Translations under genes and position numbers: made by a program
Origin: Brevundimonas goettingensis
GTDB lineage: Bacteria > Pseudomonadota > Alphaproteobacteria > Caulobacterales > Caulobacteraceae
Direction of reading: 5' to 3'
DNA: 64,000 nucleotides
NCBI RefSeq assembly: GCF_017487405.1
Contig: NZ_CP062222.1
Span: 538,501-602,500, forward strand
The notes under the pieces: generated by a model
What the model saw: the letters and a program-made list of their open reading frames with translations, nothing else
What the model was told of the DNA's origin: nothing
The model's database searches: none
In this document: piece by piece, positions 35,565-44,327 of the stretch
How the letters are laid out: every line of letters begins with the position of its first letter
Position numbering within the stretch: the first letter of the stretch is position 1

Positions 35565-36611
35565 TTAGGTGGCGGGAATGTCGGACTTGCGCACCACCAG
35601 CGAGGGGCGAACTTCCGGCTGGTCCAGTTTCGCCGGATCCAGACCGCGCATCGGGGCCAGCAGCTTCTCGGCCGCCATCCGGCCCATGTCGCGGATCGGC
35701 AGGCGCACCGAGGTCAGGTTCGGCCAGACGCGCGAGGCCATGGGCAGGTCGTCGAAGCCCACCACCGACAGATCGCGCGGCAGCTCCAGTCCACGCTCGC
35801 GCGCCGCCTGCATGACCCCGATGGCCATGTCGTCGTTCAAGGTGAAGATGGCGGTCGGCGGGTTCGGCATCGACAGCAGGGCATGCCCGGCCTCCACCCC
35901 CGATTCGAACGTATAGGCGCCCTCGATCTCATAATCGGGGTTCAGCGGCACGCCGCGCTCGGCCAGGGCCTCGCGGAAACCGCCGCCGCGCACCGTCGAT
36001 GAGCGGAACAGGGCAGGGCCCCTGACCAGACCGATTCGCGTGTGCCCTAGGTCGGCCAGACGCCGGGCGGCCTCGGCGGCGCCCAGATGGTCGTTGGTCA
36101 CCACCATGGACCCCGGTTCGTCCAGCGAGACCGATGCGATGCGGACATAGGGACAGTCGAGTTCACGCAACAATGCGATCACCCGTTCGTCCTCCGACAT
36201 CGACGGCGGCATGATCACGCCGAACAGCCGCTGGCGCTCGATGAAGCCCCGGATGTCGTCGATCAGCGTCTCGGAATTGCGATTGCACGGGTGGACGACC
36301 AGCTCCAGCCCCGAGCCCTTCAGGGCGTCCAGCACGCCCTGCTGCATGTTCACGACATAGGTCGGCGAGGGGTTGTCGTAGATCAGCCCGACCAGGAAGG
36401 ACCGGCGGAAGGCGAGGCCCCGGGCCTGGGGATCAGGCGTGAATCCCAGCTCCGCGATCGCCTTCTCGACGCGCTCGCGGGTGTCGCCCTTGACGAAGGG
36501 CGACTGGTTGATGACGCGCGACACCGTCTTCTTGGACACCCGGGCGACCCGGGCGACGTCGTTGATGGTGGCGCGCTTGCCGGACTTCGCGCCGCGCGGA
36601 TCGTCTGTCAC
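35565..36611 (-). CDS. LacI-family transcriptional regulator of the pectin/uronate region
   Basis: 348 residues from the GTG at 36611. The helix-turn-helix ATINDVARVARVSKKTVSRV is followed by the hinge and a periplasmic-binding-protein-like effector domain (LVGLIYDNPSPTYV ... FTLNDDMAIGVMQAARERG ... VVGFDDLPMASRVWPNLTSV). The GTG has GAGGAA 6 bases upstream; the longer ATG at 36671 adds 20 unrelated residues and would overlap less convincingly. It is embedded among uronate genes and probably binds TGACACCGGT-type sites, releasing them on a keto-deoxyuronate or similar effector. Confidence 0.92.
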   Translation of the reverse strand: MTDDPRGAKSGKRATINDVARVARVSKKTVSRVINQSPFVKGDTRERVEKAIAELGFTPDPQARGLAFRRSFLVGLIYDNPSPTYVVNMQQGVLDALKGSGLELVVHPCNRNSETLIDDIRGFIERQRLFGVIMPPSMSEDERVIALLRELDCPYVRIASVSLDEPGSMVVTNDHLGAAEAARRLADLGHTRIGLVRGPALFRSSTVRGGGFREALAERGVPLNPDYEIEGAYTFESGVEAGHALLSMPNPPTAIFTLNDDMAIGVMQAARERGLELPRDLSVVGFDDLPMASRVWPNLTSVRLPIRDMGRMAAEKLLAPMRGLDPAKLDQPEVRPSLVVRKSDIPAT

Positions 36612-36690
36612 CCAGGGTTCCTCATTATCGTGTTTCGCCAAGGCATAGCCGTGTCCGGAGCAAAGCGCCACGGGTGTCGCAAGAACCGCA

Positions 36691-36720
36691 TTGACACCGG
36701 TTTCCTACCCCGCCCATATT
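36691..36720 (+). promoter_or_regulatory. Promoter with LacI-type operator before hydratase gene
   Basis: A perfect -35 TTGACA (36691-36696), an 18-bp spacer and a -10-like CATATT (36715-36720) face the hydratase gene. The operator TGACACCGGTTTCC (36692-36705) overlaps the -35 box, as expected for repression. Its first ten bases match the sites before kduI and the TonB receptor. Confidence 0.65.
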
Positions 36721-36778
36721 CCGCGCCTTATCGAGGGTCTTTCGTGTTCGCGACGACGTTTACAAAGGGAGGGGCGCA

Positions 36779-37597
36779 ATGAACGCCTCCAGTGCCGCCG
36801 CCGTCAACGGCGCCCAGGACCCGGCCGCCACCGCCGAGGCTTTCGTCTCCGCGCGTCTGGCCGCGCGGGCGACGCCTGACTATCCGGGCGTTCTGCCGAC
36901 CAGCATGGACGAGGGCTATGCGGTCCAGGAGATCGCCATCGGCCTGTATCCCGACCAGATCATCGGCTGGAAGGTCGGCGGCATCGCGCCCGCCCGTCAG
37001 GCCGAACTGGGCGCCCACCGCCTGGCGGGGCCCATCTTCGCCCGCAACAACTGGCCGATTGAAGGCGACGTCGTGGTCAAGGCGATCGAGGGCGGCTTCA
37101 CCGCCATCGAGGCCGAATTCCTGATCCGCATCGGCGAGGGCGTCGATCCGGCCAAGACCGAATGGACCATCGAGGAGGCGACCGCCGCCGTCGACGCCGT
37201 CTTCATTGGCCTGGAAATCGCCGGCAGCCCGCTGTCGGCCATCAATGACCTGGGCCCGCCCATCGTGGCCTCGGACTTCGGCAACAACGCCGGCATCTTC
37301 GTCGGTCCCGCCCTGACCGACTGGCGGGCGCAACTGCCGGCGGTCCAGGTCGAGAGCACTATCGACGGAGTGTCGGTGGGAACCGGCGGCTCGCCGTCGC
37401 TCGAGGGCGGCGCCCTCGAATCGGTGCGCTTCCTGCTGGGTCACCTGGCCCGGCGCGGCCGCCCGCTGACGGCGGGCATGCTGGTTTCGTCCGGCGCCGT
37501 CACCGGCGTGCACCGGATCCATGCCGGCAGCGACTTCATCTGCGACTTCAAGGGCGTGGGCATCATCAAGGGCACGGTCGTCAAGGCCGAAGCCTAG
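36779..37597 (+). CDS. 2-Keto-4-pentenoate hydratase / fumarylacetoacetase-like protein
   Basis: 272 residues. The MhpD/FAH-like fold is suggested by IGWKVGGIAPARQAELG near residue 60, the acidic metal-site words EAEFLIRIGEGVD and VFIGLEIAGSPL, and the C-terminal GSDFICDFKGVGIIKG. These enzymes hydrate or cleave 2-keto acids using a divalent metal. Here it could process a keto-deoxy sugar acid, since it lies behind the LacI-type operator and before the uronate transporter. GGGAGGGG precedes the ATG. Precise reaction unknown. Confidence 0.82.
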   Translation: MNASSAAAVNGAQDPAATAEAFVSARLAARATPDYPGVLPTSMDEGYAVQEIAIGLYPDQIIGWKVGGIAPARQAELGAHRLAGPIFARNNWPIEGDVVVKAIEGGFTAIEAEFLIRIGEGVDPAKTEWTIEEATAAVDAVFIGLEIAGSPLSAINDLGPPIVASDFGNNAGIFVGPALTDWRAQLPAVQVESTIDGVSVGTGGSPSLEGGALESVRFLLGHLARRGRPLTAGMLVSSGAVTGVHRIHAGSDFICDFKGVGIIKGTVVKAEA

Positions 37598-37687
37598 GGC
37601 TATCATCGTAGCGCCAACCCGCCGGCCCGCATGACGCGGGGACAGGTCGGGACGCGCGAGGAATACAGTACGGGAACGGGGATCTTC

Positions 37688-38989
37688 ATGACCGACGCCA
37701 CCAACACGCCCCCCTCAGACACGGGGCCGATCACGATCAAGGCGCCGTCGCCGGGCAAATACCGCTGGATCATCATGTGGCTGCTGTTCGCGGCCATGGT
37801 GATCAACTACGTCGACCGTCAGATGATCGGCTTCCTGAAGCCGACCCTGTCCAAGGAGTTCGGCTGGTCCGAGACCGACTACGCCGACATCGTCTTCTAC
37901 TTCCAGGCCACCTACGCCCTGTTCTACGCCATCTGGGGCCGGCTGATGGACAAGATCGGCGCCCGCTTCGGCCTGGGCATCGCCTTCCTCATCTGGCAGA
38001 TCGGCCACATGTTCCACGGCGCCGCCCGTGATCTGTCGCACTTCATCTTCGCCCGGATGCTGCTGGGCGTCGGCGAGGCCGGCGGCTTCCCGGGCGGGAT
38101 CAAGGCCGTCGCCGAATGGTTCCCCAAGAAGGAACGCGCCTTCGCCACCGGCCTGTTCAACGCCGGCACCAACATCGGCGCCATCGTCACCCCGCTGATC
38201 GTTCCGGTGCTGGTGCTCGCCTTCGGCTGGCAGGCGACCTTCGTCGTCACCGGCCTTCTCGGCCTGATCTGGCTGCCGATCTGGCTCCTGGTCTATCGCA
38301 AGCCGCGCGACCAGAAGCGCCTGTCCGCCGCCGAACTGGCCTATATCGAACAGGACCCGGCCGACACCGAAGCCAAGGTCGGCTGGGGCAAGCTGCTGAC
38401 CGTCAAGGAAACCTGGGCCTATGCCGCGGGCAAGTTCCTGATCGACCCGATCTGGTGGATGTTCCTGTTCTGGCTGCCGGACTTCCTCGGCAAGCGCTAC
38501 GGCCTGGACCTCAAGACCTTCGGCCCGCCGATCGTGGCCATCTATCTGCTGTCCGACGTCGGTTCGGTCGGCGGCGGCTGGCTGTCCTCGCGGATGATGC
38601 ATATGGGCGTCAGCCTGAACAAGGCGCGCAAGCTGACGATGCTGCTCTGCGCCCTGCTGGCCGTGCCGGTCATGTTCGCCGCGGAGGCCTCCAACCTCTG
38701 GATCGCCGTGCTGATCATCGGCGTCGCCACCGCCGCCCACCAGGGCTTCTCGGCCAACCTCTATGCCCTGCCGGGCGACGTCTTCCCGCGTAAGGCCGTG
38801 GGCTCGGTCGTCGGCATTGGCGGCATGCTGGGCGGCATCGGGGGCATGGTCTTCTCGAAATACGTCGGCCAGATCCTCGAGACGATCGGCACCTACACCC
38901 CGATCTTCATCGTGGCGGGCTCGGTCTATCTGATCGCCCTTCTGGTCATCCACCTGATCATGCCGAAGTACGCGCCCGCCAAGGTCTAG
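37688..38989 (+). CDS. MFS transporter, hexuronate (ExuT-like) type
   Basis: 433 residues with about 12 membrane segments. The ACS-family features of hexuronate transporters are visible: INYVDRQMIGFLKPTLSKEF near the first segment, GRLMDKIGARFG, LLGVGEAGGFPGGIKAVAEW and GLFNAGTNIGAIVTP. It probably imports galacturonate or unsaturated uronate by proton symport. The start at 37688 is chosen because the 19 upstream codons are poor in family features; GGGAACGGGG lies upstream. It follows the hydratase at 90 bp and ends in a terminator. Confidence 0.9.
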   Translation: MTDATNTPPSDTGPITIKAPSPGKYRWIIMWLLFAAMVINYVDRQMIGFLKPTLSKEFGWSETDYADIVFYFQATYALFYAIWGRLMDKIGARFGLGIAFLIWQIGHMFHGAARDLSHFIFARMLLGVGEAGGFPGGIKAVAEWFPKKERAFATGLFNAGTNIGAIVTPLIVPVLVLAFGWQATFVVTGLLGLIWLPIWLLVYRKPRDQKRLSAAELAYIEQDPADTEAKVGWGKLLTVKETWAYAAGKFLIDPIWWMFLFWLPDFLGKRYGLDLKTFGPPIVAIYLLSDVGSVGGGWLSSRMMHMGVSLNKARKLTMLLCALLAVPVMFAAEASNLWIAVLIIGVATAAHQGFSANLYALPGDVFPRKAVGSVVGIGGMLGGIGGMVFSKYVGQILETIGTYTPIFIVAGSVYLIALLVIHLIMPKYAPAKV

Positions 38990-39014
38990 GGGCCGGCTTC
39001 AGCCAGATGATCGA

Positions 39015-39044
39015 CGGCGCCGCTCCCCGGAGCGGCGCCGTTTT
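39015..39044 (+). terminator. Terminator after hexuronate transporter gene
   Basis: CGGCGCCGCTCC (39015-39026) pairs with GGAGCGGCGCCG (39029-39040), followed by TTTT. The real loop is probably larger, since only two bases separate the full arms. It ends the hydratase-transporter transcript 25 bp after the stop codon. Confidence 0.85.
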
Positions 39045-39048
39045 CGTT

Positions 39049-40311
39049 TCAGGCAGGCACGACCGCCGACTTCGGTCTGATTCCGCCGATGAAGACCAGC
39101 GACGCCGCCACCGCGAAGGCTCCGGCCAGCAGGAAGGCGGGGTTGTAGCTGCCCATGGTCTCCCGGATCACCCCGGCGCCGAAGGCCGCGACCGCCGCCC
39201 CCATCTGGTGCGCGACCAGCACCCAGCCGAAGACGATCGGGGCGTCGCGCTCTCCGAACGACTGGTTGGCCAGCTTCACCGTCGGCGGCACGGTCGCGAT
39301 CCAGTCCAGCCCGTAGAAGACCGCGAACGCCGTCAGACTGGCCGGGCCGAAGTCGATGAAGGGCAGGGCCAGCAGCGACAGCCCTCTCAGTCCGTAATAG
39401 ACGGCCAGCAGCCTGCGCGGGTCATATCTGTCGGTCAGCCAGCCCGAGGCCGTTGTGCCGATCAGGTCGAAGAAGCCCATCATCGACAGCAGGCCCGCCG
39501 CCGCCACCGGCGCGATCCCGTGGTCGCCGCAGAAGGCGATCATATGGGTGCCGACCAGCCCGTTGGTCGTCAGGCCGCAGACGAAGAAGGTCCCGGCCAG
39601 CAGCCAGAAGACCGGCGTCTTGCCGGCCCGGACCAGCGCCTCGATGGCCAGCCAGGGCGTCGCCGCCTGTTTCATCGGCGGGGCGGGCGGGGTGTCGGCG
39701 GCCTCGCCAAACCGCCGCGTCGCCCGGTCCTCGGGCCGCTCGGGCACAAGGAAGGCCACCAGGGGGATCAGGACGGCGCAGCTCGCGCTGACCGCCAGCA
39801 CGACCGGCTTCCACGCCCCCGTCTCCGACAGCCAGGCCAGCACCGGCAGGAAGACCAGCGCCCCCGTCGCCGTCGAGGCGCTCAGCAGCCCCATCACCAG
39901 CCCCTGCCGCGTGGCGAACCAGCGATTGACCACGGCGGCGCCCAGCACCGAGGCCACGGCGCCCGATCCGATCCCCGACAGCACGCCCCAGGTCAGGATG
40001 TAGTGCCAGGGCTGGCTCATCCACTGGCTGGCGAAGGTCGCGACCGCCATCAGGGCCAGACCCGCCAGCATGGTACGCTTGATGCCGAAACTGATCATCA
40101 GGGCCGCCGCGAACGGCCCGACGGCGCCGTACAGCAGGATGCCGATCGCCGCGGCCAGCGAGATGGTCGCCCGGTCCCAGCCGAAGGCCAGCTCCAGCGG
40201 CACCATCAGGACCCCGGGCGCCGACCTCAGCCCTGCCGAGAACAGCAGGGCCAGAAAGGTGATCGCCACCACAAGCAGGGCGGGGTGGAAGCGTCTGGGC
40301 AGGGTCGGCAT
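39049..40311 (-). CDS. MFS transporter (OFA/MCT-like)
   Basis: 420 residues with about 12 membrane segments and a cytoplasmic loop near residues 190-215 (VPERPEDRATRRFGEAADT). The pattern FLALLFSAGLRSAPGVLMVPL at the N-terminus and WGVLSGIGSGAVASVLGAAV are typical of oxalate/formate- and monocarboxylate-type carriers. The substrate is unknown. It shares no operator with the uronate genes and points away from them, so its link to pectin use is uncertain. A 99-bp gap separates it from nspC. Confidence 0.85.
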   Translation of the reverse strand: MPTLPRRFHPALLVVAITFLALLFSAGLRSAPGVLMVPLELAFGWDRATISLAAAIGILLYGAVGPFAAALMISFGIKRTMLAGLALMAVATFASQWMSQPWHYILTWGVLSGIGSGAVASVLGAAVVNRWFATRQGLVMGLLSASTATGALVFLPVLAWLSETGAWKPVVLAVSASCAVLIPLVAFLVPERPEDRATRRFGEAADTPPAPPMKQAATPWLAIEALVRAGKTPVFWLLAGTFFVCGLTTNGLVGTHMIAFCGDHGIAPVAAAGLLSMMGFFDLIGTTASGWLTDRYDPRRLLAVYYGLRGLSLLALPFIDFGPASLTAFAVFYGLDWIATVPPTVKLANQSFGERDAPIVFGWVLVAHQMGAAVAAFGAGVIRETMGSYNPAFLLAGAFAVAASLVFIGGIRPKSAVVPA

Positions 40312-40410
40312 GGCGGGTCGTCTCGGCGGGAGGAGCGACCATCTCTAAAAGCAACCGACCCGATCGCCGAACGAGGAAAGCTGATCGCGCCTGTGAGCCC
40401 CCTTATGGGT

Positions 40411-41607
40411 TCAGGACAGCCGGTCCCGGAACGCGGTCCAGTCGAAGGCCTTCACGACCCGCAGGGCGTCCGTCGCCGAGTTCCACAGCACGATGGCGGG
40501 CAGGGGCACGCCGTTGAAGGTGTTGGTCTTGACCATCGAATAGTGGGCCTGGTCGAGGAAGGCGATGCGCGTCCCCGCGACGGGCGGCGTGCCGAAGACA
40601 TAGTCGCCGAGAATGTCGCCGGCCAGGCAGGACGGCCCGCCCAGACGGTAGCGGGTCCCCTCGACCGGCTCGCCCAGCATCGCCGGCCGGTAGGGGGCCT
40701 CGATCACATCCGGCATGTGGCAGGTCGCCGAGATGTCGGTGATGGCGATCGGCAGGCTGTTCTCGAAGGTGTCCAGAACCTCGCCCACCAGAATGCCCGT
40801 ATCGAGCGCGATGGCCTCGCCCGGCTCGATATAGACCTCGACCCCATGGGTCTCGCCCAGAGCCTTCAGGAAGGCCGCCAGACTGTCGCGGTCGTAGTCG
40901 GCGCGGGTGACGTGGTGACCGCCGCCCAGATTGACCCATTTCACATGCGGCAGAAGAGGCGTCAGCTTGGGCTCGATCGCGCCCCAGACGCGCGACAGGG
41001 GCTCGAACCCCTGTTCGCACAGGGCGTGCAGATGCAGGCCGTCGACGCCCTCCAGATGCTCCGGCTTCAGCTGCGAGATGGGGAAGCCCAGCCGCGAGCC
41101 GAACTGGCAGGGATCGTATTTCGCGACCTCGGCCTCGGAGTGTTCGGGGTTCAGCCTCAGGCCGATGTCGAACACCGCGCCCTCCGCCCGCGCCTCGGCG
41201 ATCAGCTCGGCGAACCGCGCCACCTGGGTCGGGGTGTTGAAGATCACACTGTCCGAAATCCGCAGGATCTCGGGCAGGTCCTCGGGCTTGTAGGCCGGGG
41301 AGTAGGTGGTCAGGTGGCCCTTGTAGAACTCCCGCGCCAGCCGCGCCTCCCACAGGCCCGAGGCGCAGACGCCGTCGAGGTATTCCCCGACCACATCGGC
41401 CAGCGACCACATGGAAAAGGCCTTGAGCGCCAGCAGCACCTTGGCGCCGCCGCGCACCCCGACGTCCTTCAGGACGCCGAGGTTTCGCCGCACCGCCGCC
41501 TCGTCGACCACGAAGGCCGGCGAGGGGACGCGGTTCAGGTCGAACCGGGCGAAGGCGCCGGGATCGCCGGCCTTGGTTTCCATGGCGGCGGCAGGAGTGT
41601 GCGACAT
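40411..41607 (-). CDS. nspC: Carboxynorspermidine decarboxylase
   Basis: 398 residues. It is a PLP-dependent alanine-racemase-fold decarboxylase; the PLP lysine lies in VLLALKAFSMWSL near residue 62. Other markers are LRLNPEHSEAEVAKYDPCQFGSRLG (split: LRLNPEHSE, YDPCQFGSRLG), LHLHALCEQGFEP, WVNLGGGHHVT and EPGEAIALDTG. NspC decarboxylates carboxy(nor)spermidine to (nor)spermidine in the alternative polyamine route. It lies 11 bases downstream of its pathway partner, the carboxynorspermidine-synthase-like gene. Confidence 0.94.
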   Translation of the reverse strand: MSHTPAAAMETKAGDPGAFARFDLNRVPSPAFVVDEAAVRRNLGVLKDVGVRGGAKVLLALKAFSMWSLADVVGEYLDGVCASGLWEARLAREFYKGHLTTYSPAYKPEDLPEILRISDSVIFNTPTQVARFAELIAEARAEGAVFDIGLRLNPEHSEAEVAKYDPCQFGSRLGFPISQLKPEHLEGVDGLHLHALCEQGFEPLSRVWGAIEPKLTPLLPHVKWVNLGGGHHVTRADYDRDSLAAFLKALGETHGVEVYIEPGEAIALDTGILVGEVLDTFENSLPIAITDISATCHMPDVIEAPYRPAMLGEPVEGTRYRLGGPSCLAGDILGDYVFGTPPVAGTRIAFLDQAHYSMVKTNTFNGVPLPAIVLWNSATDALRVVKAFDWTAFRDRLS

Positions 41608-41618
41608 CGAAGACCCGA

Positions 41619-42824
41619 TCAGAACGCCAGAGGCGCGTCCAGCTCCTGCACCTTCCAGGGCAGGCCGTGCTTGTTCAGCATGTCCATGAAGGGATCCGGA
41701 TCCAGCTGCTCCATGTTGAACACGCCTTCGCCCTTCCAGACGCCGGTCACCATCAGGGCCGCGCCGATCATGGCCGGGACGCCGGTGGTGTAGCTGACGG
41801 CCTGGTTGCCGGTCTCGGCATAGGCCTCTTCGTGGTCGCAGATGTTGTTGATGTAGACCGTCTTCTGGACCCCGTCCTTCAGGCCGGTGGCGATGGTGCC
41901 GATATTGGTCTTGCCCTTGGTCAGCGGGCCCAGCGACGACGGCTCGGGCAGCAGGGCCTTGAGCAGCTCCATCGGAATGATTTCACGGCCCTGGAACATC
42001 ATCGGCTCGATCGACAGCATGCCGACATTGCCGAGCACGTCGAGGTGCTTGAGGTAGCTGTCGCCAAAGGTCATCCAGAAGCGGATGCGCTTGATCTCCG
42101 GATAGAACTTCGCCAGCGACTCCAGCTCCTCATGGTACATGAGGTACATGTTCTTCGGGCCGACGCCCTCGAAGTCATAGACCTGCTTGTTGGTCAGGGC
42201 CGGGCCCTCGATCCACTGGCCGTTGTCCCAGTGGCGCGACGGCGCGGTCACTTCGCGCAGGTTGATCTCGGGGTTGAAGTTGGTCGCGAACGGCAGGCCG
42301 GTGTCGCCGCCGTTGCAGTCCAGAATGTCGAGCGTCTCGATCGAATCGAGCAGGTGCTTCTTGGTGTAGGTCGTGAAGACCGAGGTCACGCCGGGGTCGA
42401 AGCCCGAGCCGAGCAGGGCCATCAGGCCGGCTTCCTTGAAGCGCTCCTGATAGGCCCACTGCCAGCTGTATTCGAACTTGGCCTCGTCGCGCGGCTCGTA
42501 GTTGGCGGTGTCCAGATAATGGACCCCGGCCGCCAGACAGGCGTCCATCAGGGTCAGATCCTGATAGGGCAGGGCCAGGTTCACGAGCAGGACCGGGTTC
42601 ACCTGTTTGATCAGGGCCGTGGTCGCCGCCACGTCGTCGGCGTCGATGGCGGCGGTGTCGATGGTCACGCCGAAGCGTTCCTTCACCGAGGCGGCGATGG
42701 CGTCGCATTTGGACTTGGTCCGGCTCGCGACCGTGATGTGCGAGAAGATGTCGCTGTTCATCGCCATCTTGTGGACCGCGACGGAACTCACGCCGCCGGC
42801 GCCGATCACCAGAACCCTGCTCAT
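41619..42824 (-). CDS. Carboxy(nor)spermidine dehydrogenase (saccharopine dehydrogenase family)
   Basis: 401 residues starting MSRVLVIGAGGVSSVAVHKM, a Rossmann NADPH site, with AAGGAG upstream. The saccharopine-dehydrogenase fold continues with NLALPYQDLTLMDACLAAGV, DTANYEPRDEAKFEY and LLGSGFDPGVTSVF. It reductively condenses aspartate semialdehyde with a diamine to make the carboxylated triamine that NspC then decarboxylates. The pair is the standard alternative spermidine route in bacteria lacking SpeE. The open frame upstream to 43055 has no family features. Confidence 0.92.
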   Translation of the reverse strand: MSRVLVIGAGGVSSVAVHKMAMNSDIFSHITVASRTKSKCDAIAASVKERFGVTIDTAAIDADDVAATTALIKQVNPVLLVNLALPYQDLTLMDACLAAGVHYLDTANYEPRDEAKFEYSWQWAYQERFKEAGLMALLGSGFDPGVTSVFTTYTKKHLLDSIETLDILDCNGGDTGLPFATNFNPEINLREVTAPSRHWDNGQWIEGPALTNKQVYDFEGVGPKNMYLMYHEELESLAKFYPEIKRIRFWMTFGDSYLKHLDVLGNVGMLSIEPMMFQGREIIPMELLKALLPEPSSLGPLTKGKTNIGTIATGLKDGVQKTVYINNICDHEEAYAETGNQAVSYTTGVPAMIGAALMVTGVWKGEGVFNMEQLDPDPFMDMLNKHGLPWKVQELDAPLAF

Positions 42825-43286
42825 CTCACGCACTCCTTGGAAGTCAAAAAGGAAGTCTGAAAAACTGACGGCCGCCGCCGCCTTCATCGAAGCGCGGGGC
42901 CTTAGCACGGTCCGTCCCGGTTCGCTAACCGCGAGGGGGCCGATTCCGCGGCAGGTATAACCGCCGACCCGTGACGGGGATATGTCCTTGGGCCGAAGAG
43001 GTTCCCCGAAGGCGTTTGGCCGGATTCGACTGCCCATCGCCGTCGCCGTTCTCACGGGGTTTCAGGCCTTTCCGCCGCCTTCGGTTCGGCGCCCCTCCGG
43101 CCCCTGCGATACTGCCGGATCGCTCGCCTCGCGCCATCTGGGTCGAAGACGGGCGTGCACCCGGAGTGCAAACCGAGTGCAATGAACTGTCGGAATTTTT
43201 AGCGCGTAAAATCAAATATAAGGAGCAAATTCCTCAAGTCTGACATTCGGCATTGCACTTTTTGCACTCGCCTTTTTTGAGTGCAA
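42825..43286. other. 462-bp gene-poor gap with A/T-rich part
   Basis: No convincing gene is seen. Short overlapping frames exist but are Arg/Pro-rich and lack family features. The right part (about 43190-43280) is strikingly A/T-rich for this genome and carries repeated GAGTGCAA words. The left part holds the promoter and AAGGAG site of the carboxynorspermidine genes. Confidence 0.6.
43164..43286. repeat. Five GAGTGCAA/TTGCACT words, direct and inverted
   Basis: GAGTGCAA occurs at 43164-43171, 43175-43182 (11-bp period) and 43279-43286; the inverse TTGCACT at 43253-43259 and TTGCACTC at 43262-43269. The last inverted pair forms an 8-bp stem with a 9-base loop ending at the esterase stop codon. 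This could be a regulator-binding cluster or a remnant recombination site. Confidence 0.55.
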
Positions 43287-44327
43287 TCAGCCCGCGCCGA
43301 AGAAGCCCGACCGTCGCGCCCAGGCCTCGAAGGCGTCGGGCCAGTGGGAGGCCGGACGGTCGCCGGGCAGGGTGAAGCCGAAGCCGTGACCGCCCTCCTG
43401 ATAGATGTGCATCTCGCAGGGAACCTCGGCGGCCTTGAGCGCGGCGAACATGTTCAGGCTGTTGGCCACGGGAACGGTGCGGTCGTCCGCCGCATGAACG
43501 AGGAAGGTCGGCGCCAGACCCGGCTTCACGCGCTCAGTCAATGGTTGACGCGCCTCTGCGTCGGGGCCTGGGAACTGGCTTGCGCCCGAGCCCACGCTCA
43601 TCAGGGCATAGCCCAGACAGACCAGGTCGGGCCGGGCCGAGGTCTGGTCCACCGCATCCACCGGCTCATAGACAGCGTCGTCGTACCGGGTCAGGGAGGC
43701 GGCCGCGAGATGGCCCCCGGCCGAGAAGCCCATGACCCCGATCCGCTTGACGTCCAGCGCCCATTCCGCGGCCCGCGACCGGACCAGCCGCACCGCCCTC
43801 TGGAGGTCCTGCAACGGGGCGTCATAGCCCGCCGCCCAGCCGTCGCCGGGCAGGCGATAGTTGAGGACGAAGACGGTCACCCCGCACTGGTTTAGCCGTC
43901 GCGCGGCGCCCGCCCCCTCCTTGTCCACGGCCAGCCGGACGTAACCGCCGCCGGGCGCCACCACCATGGCCGAGCCGTTGGGGTTGGCCGGGCGGAAGAC
44001 TTCGAGGAGGGGCTGGGACACGTGCATCACCGCCCGGTCGTGGGCGGCGGGCGAGCCCCGCTCCAGCACCAGCCGCCGCGCCGTCACCCCGCCCGACCCC
44101 GGGACCTTGCCCTCGGGCCAGATCGGGAAGGAGGCGTCCGACAGCAGCCCCTTCGGCTCGTCCGGCGCCGGGATGACCACCGGCGCCGACGGCGTCCCCG
44201 TCAGGTCCGGCCCGGCCGCCGGCCAGGTCTGCGGCGCGCGCGGCGCGGTCTGGGCGCGGGCGCTCAGGGCCACGCTGGCGCTGGTCGCGGCAGCGGCGCC
44301 GAGGAGGGTGCGGCGGTTCCACATCAT
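43287..44327 (-). CDS. Tat-exported alpha/beta-hydrolase esterase
   Basis: 346 residues. A twin-arginine signal (NRRTLLGAAAATSASVALSA) directs it to the periplasm. The esterase core has the oxyanion motif VVAPGGGYVRLA, nucleophile GFSAGGHLAA near residue 206, a late Asp (HAADDRTVPV) and His (YQEGGHGFGF). It resembles BD-FAE-type acetyl or feruloyl esterases that deacetylate plant polysaccharides. Its start overlaps the stop of the 1298-residue gene (ATGA), making it the last gene of the TonB-receptor/GH28 operon; pectin deacetylation is likely (inference). Confidence 0.88.
   Translation of the reverse strand: MMWNRRTLLGAAAATSASVALSARAQTAPRAPQTWPAAGPDLTGTPSAPVVIPAPDEPKGLLSDASFPIWPEGKVPGSGGVTARRLVLERGSPAAHDRAVMHVSQPLLEVFRPANPNGSAMVVAPGGGYVRLAVDKEGAGAARRLNQCGVTVFVLNYRLPGDGWAAGYDAPLQDLQRAVRLVRSRAAEWALDVKRIGVMGFSAGGHLAAASLTRYDDAVYEPVDAVDQTSARPDLVCLGYALMSVGSGASQFPGPDAEARQPLTERVKPGLAPTFLVHAADDRTVPVANSLNMFAALKAAEVPCEMHIYQEGGHGFGFTLPGDRPASHWPDAFEAWARRSGFFGAG

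Noticed and set aside
42990..43140. Possible structured RNA in the gap upstream of the carboxynorspermidine genes
   Set aside because: Some short GC hairpins can be drawn, but nothing matches SRP RNA, 6S RNA, tmRNA or a tRNA.
42925..43243. Short overlapping readings on both strands in the polyamine-pectin gap
   Set aside because: Arg/Pro-rich, no ribosome site matched to a start and no family pattern; treated as non-coding.
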